Origin: Pseudonocardia abyssalis | Lineage (GTDB): Bacteria; Actinomycetota; Actinomycetes; Mycobacteriales; Pseudonocardiaceae | DNA: 64,000 nt | Reading direction: 5' to 3' | NCBI RefSeq assembly: GCF_019263705.2 | Contig: NZ_JADQDK010000001.1 | Coordinates: 1,984,001 to 2,048,000, forward strand | Shown: positions 61,792 to 64,000 of the stretch, in pieces | Layout of the letters: each line of letters begins with the position of its first letter | How positions within the stretch are numbered: the stretch's first letter is position 1 | Notes under the pieces: model-generated | Databases searched by the model: none | Seen by the model: the letters and a program-made list of their open reading frames with translations, nothing else | What the model was told of the DNA's origin: nothing | Translations under genes and position numbers: made by a program

Positions 61792-63762
61792 TCAGGGCTC
61801 GGCGAGCCAGACGAACCCCAGCGCCGGGACGACGAGCCGCCCGTCGTGCACCAGGAGCGGGCCGTCGCTCGACAACACGGTGTCGAGCGCGCCGAACCCG
61901 TCGAGGACGCGGGCGTCGACCGTCACCGGGTGCTCGGCGACGTTGACCAGCCCGACGAAGTGGCCGCTGCGCGGGTGGCGGCGGTGCCAGGCCAGCACGT
62001 GCGGCGAGTCGACGTCGAGCACCCGGCCCTCCCCCGCCGCGTGCAGGGCGGGCAGCGACGCCCGGGCCGCCGCCAGCGCCTTCGTCCAGCCGAACACCCG
62101 CCCCTGCACGGTGGCCGGGTCGTGGCGCAGGGCGGCCGCGGCGTCGTCGAAGTACGGGCGGTGCATCCAGCGGTTGTCGCCGGCGAGCGCGGGATCGTCG
62201 AGGTAGGTGGTGTCGTTGCCCTGCCCCAGCTCGTCGCCCATGTAGACCAGCGGCACCCCGCCCCAGCCGAACGTGACCGCGTGCAGCAGCACGAAGCGGC
62301 GGATGCCGAGCTCGAGGGCGTGCGCGTCGCCCCGTTCCCGCGCCTCGGCGATCCCGCACAGCGCCGCGGTGGAGCCGGAGATGCGGGCGTCGCCGGTCTC
62401 CGGGTTCTCGCCGAAGCGGGCGCCGCGCGCGTAGGACAGGGGGAACTCGCCTGCGTAGAAGGCGTTGAGGAAGTCCCGGTGGGCGTACGGGTCGTACCCG
62501 ACCGCGCGGGCGTCGACGTCGCCGACTGCCCAGCCGATGTCGTCGTGGCAGCGCACGTAGGTGGCCCATGACGTCTCGGCCGGGATCGGGCGCAGTCGGC
62601 GCAGCGACTGCACGGCGAGCCGCGCGTCCTTCGTGGCGAGGCTCGACCACAGCATCACCATCAACTGGTTGTGGTAGGCCAGCTCGCACTCGGGGCGGTA
62701 CCTCTCGTGCGCCCCGAGGTAGGCGACCAGCTCGTCGGGCGCGACGATCGCCTCGGCCTTGAACACCGTCGCCGGGGCGGCCAGCTTCACCGCCGCGTGC
62801 AGCGCCTGCACGATGTCGTGCACCTCGGGCTGGTTCATGCAGGAGGTGCCCAGGCGCTTCCCCATGAACGGCACCGCGTCCATCCGGAAGATCTCGACGC
62901 CGCGGTTGGCCAGCCACAGGATCTCCTCCAGCATCGCGGTGAACACGCGCGGGGTGGAGTAGTCGAGGTCCCACTGGTAGTCGAAGAACGTGGTCCAGAC
63001 CCAGCCCGTGCCGGGCACCTCGGTGAACGAGCCGGGCGCCTGGTCGGGGAAGACGTCATTGATCGTCTCCTCGTACGCGTCGGGCATCGTGCGGTCCGGG
63101 AAGGCGAGGTAGAAGCCCTCGTACGCGGGGTCGCCGGCCTGCCAGGCGCGGGCCCACGGGTGCTCGCGGGCGGTGTGGTTGAGAACGAGGTCGACGCACA
63201 GGCTCATGTCGCGGGCCCGCAGCTCGAAGGCCAGGTCGGACAGGTCGTCGATCGTGCCGAGGCGGGGGTCGACGGACCGGTAGTCGGCCACGGCGTAGCC
63301 GCCGTCGTTGGCGCCCTCGCGCGGGGCGAGCAGCGGCATCAGGTGCAGATAGGTGACACCGAGCTCCGCGAGGTGGTCCAGCCGCGCGGGGAGTGCGTCG
63401 AGGGTCCCGGCGAAGCGGTCGGTGTAGGCGACGTAGCCGACCATCCGCTGGTGCTGGAACCAGCCCGGGTCGATCTCGCGGCGCCGGTCCACCGCGCGCA
63501 GGTCGGCCGGGCGCTGCACGGCGGCGCGCAGCGCGAGGTCCACGATCGCGGCGGCGAGGGCGTCGGGGTCGGGGTAGAGCGCTGCCAGCGGCACGTGGAC
63601 GTCGGCGAACCAGCGGTCCAGACGCGCGACGAACCCGACGGCCTCGCCCGCCCCGAGGCACCGGACGGCCTCCTCGACGACCCCCGGACGCAGCCGCGCC
63701 AGCGCGTCGGCCGCGCTGCGGGCCCGTTCGCCGTCGGATCGGGCGGCCGCGGTTTCGATCAC
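61792..63762 (-). CDS. Amylosucrase-type GH13 alpha-amylase family enzyme
   Basis: 656 residues, GTG with AGGATGGG upstream, the usual amylosucrase length. An N-terminal helical domain (about 1-100) precedes the GH13 barrel: YLHLMPLL, CVDLVLNHT, IFRMDAVPFMGK (nucleophile Asp), FKAEAIVAPDELV (acid Glu), RCHDDIGWAVGD (third Asp) and MGDELGQGND. The EREHPWARAW and HRDFLNAFYAGEFP blocks fit GH13_4 amylosucrases, which build alpha-1,4-glucan from sucrose. Trehalose synthase-like or sucrose hydrolase activity is the alternative. Confidence 0.9.
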   Translation of the reverse strand: MIETAAARSDGERARSAADALARLRPGVVEEAVRCLGAGEAVGFVARLDRWFADVHVPLAALYPDPDALAAAIVDLALRAAVQRPADLRAVDRRREIDPGWFQHQRMVGYVAYTDRFAGTLDALPARLDHLAELGVTYLHLMPLLAPREGANDGGYAVADYRSVDPRLGTIDDLSDLAFELRARDMSLCVDLVLNHTAREHPWARAWQAGDPAYEGFYLAFPDRTMPDAYEETINDVFPDQAPGSFTEVPGTGWVWTTFFDYQWDLDYSTPRVFTAMLEEILWLANRGVEIFRMDAVPFMGKRLGTSCMNQPEVHDIVQALHAAVKLAAPATVFKAEAIVAPDELVAYLGAHERYRPECELAYHNQLMVMLWSSLATKDARLAVQSLRRLRPIPAETSWATYVRCHDDIGWAVGDVDARAVGYDPYAHRDFLNAFYAGEFPLSYARGARFGENPETGDARISGSTAALCGIAEARERGDAHALELGIRRFVLLHAVTFGWGGVPLVYMGDELGQGNDTTYLDDPALAGDNRWMHRPYFDDAAAALRHDPATVQGRVFGWTKALAAARASLPALHAAGEGRVLDVDSPHVLAWHRRHPRSGHFVGLVNVAEHPVTVDARVLDGFGALDTVLSSDGPLLVHDGRLVVPALGFVWLAEP

Positions 63763-63774
63763 CGGCCCATCCTG

Positions 63775-63909
63775 TCAAACGGGGGCGTGCGGCGGGCTGC
63801 CCCTGATCCGCGCACCGGCCGCGACCAGCGCGGAGCACAGGCAGGCGTGCTCGGGGTCCTGATCGTGCACCGGGTGCCACCACAACGCCTCGGGCGCCGG
63901 ACATTCCAT
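63775..63909 (-). CDS. Short unclear ORF, possibly the end of a gene disrupted by a frameshift
   Basis: 44 residues from ATG 63909: MECPAPEALWWHPVHDQDP then ACLCSALVAAGARIRG. Cys/His-rich. The same frame continues upstream with GACLIGA but meets a stop near the window edge, while a different frame there reads ALMIGPAAPFAGIVVDAVD. A one-base shift would join the two into one plausible protein. No ribosome-binding site is visible. Partial view; low certainty. Confidence 0.35.
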   Translation of the reverse strand: MECPAPEALWWHPVHDQDPEHACLCSALVAAGARIRGSPPHAPV

Positions 63910-64000
63910 CGCGCCGATCAGGCAGGCGCCTGCGGTCCACGGCGTCGACGACGATCCCGGCGAACGGCGCCGCCGGCCCGATCATCAGCGCCGGCACGGT

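Noticed and set aside
1..64000. CRISPR arrays, tRNA, rRNA, insertion sequences or phage integration sites
   Set aside because: Read on both strands; no spaced direct repeats, cloverleaf-like sequences, transposase or integrase motifs were seen.

Overview
The window is a very GC-rich (roughly 73-75 % by eye), gene-dense actinobacterial chromosome segment. Many genes start with GTG, and many neighbours overlap through GTGA or ATGA. Several features point to the Mycobacteriales/Pseudonocardiales branch, most likely a Pseudonocardia-like organism (inference). The order pdxS - membrane protein - pimA - PIM acyltransferase - pgsA - HIT protein - thrS is the one known from mycobacteria around Rv2606c-Rv2614c. 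F420-type and luciferase-like oxidoreductases, an Lsr2 nucleoid protein and a DtxR/IdeR-like box fit the same picture. I saw no rRNA, tRNA, CRISPR array, insertion sequence or phage gene.

Layout. 0-9 kb: a secreted GH16-type protein whose Asp/Ser-rich stalk is built from four minisatellites, then (minus strand) the pdxS and phosphatidylinositol-mannoside/thrS block. 9-12.3 kb: four consecutive minus-strand paralogues that look like Roadblock/LC7-type small domains, three of them with long Pro/Ala-rich tails. This is the least described part of the window. 12.5-28 kb: metabolic and envelope genes, including a luciferase-like oxidoreductase, an esterase, a class A PBP, a DUF3500 protein, a PAS/GAF/SpoIIE phosphatase coupled to a P-loop kinase, a frameshifted VOC gene, a dipeptidase/SMP-30/F420-PPOX operon, and pirin behind a perfect inverted-repeat operator. 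28-32 kb: an SNF2 helicase with an overlapping SWIM protein. 32-43 kb: a second class A PBP, an F420-type oxidoreductase overlapping a cystathionine lyase-type enzyme, a PabB-PabC fusion, and a divergent acyl-CoA synthetase/dehydrogenase pair. 43-52 kb: a papain-fold-like protein, MarR, Lsr2, GNAT, transporter and glycosyltransferase-like membrane proteins, a second acyl-CoA synthetase, a lipoprotein hydrolase overlapping an aromatic amino acid decarboxylase, an ABC-permease remnant and a secreted lipase.

53.3-59 kb (minus strand) holds a compact lipid-type operon: ketosynthase III, GT2 glycosyltransferase, cytochrome P450, OleC-like adenylating enzyme, then an OleD-like NAD epimerase. The first four genes overlap. 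No OleB-like hydrolase is present, so a beta-lactone or modified long-chain product is a reasonable hypothesis. Its promoter region faces a DtxR-like iron box that now sits in front of a truncated, frameshifted siderophore-binding protein. 59.7-61.8 kb carries three overlapping AIM24-family genes, and the window ends with an amylosucrase-type GH13 enzyme and a short unclear ORF.

No intergenic stretch exceeds 300 bases. The longest (12291-12561 and 27774-28045) are described under the neighbouring genes or as a repeat block.
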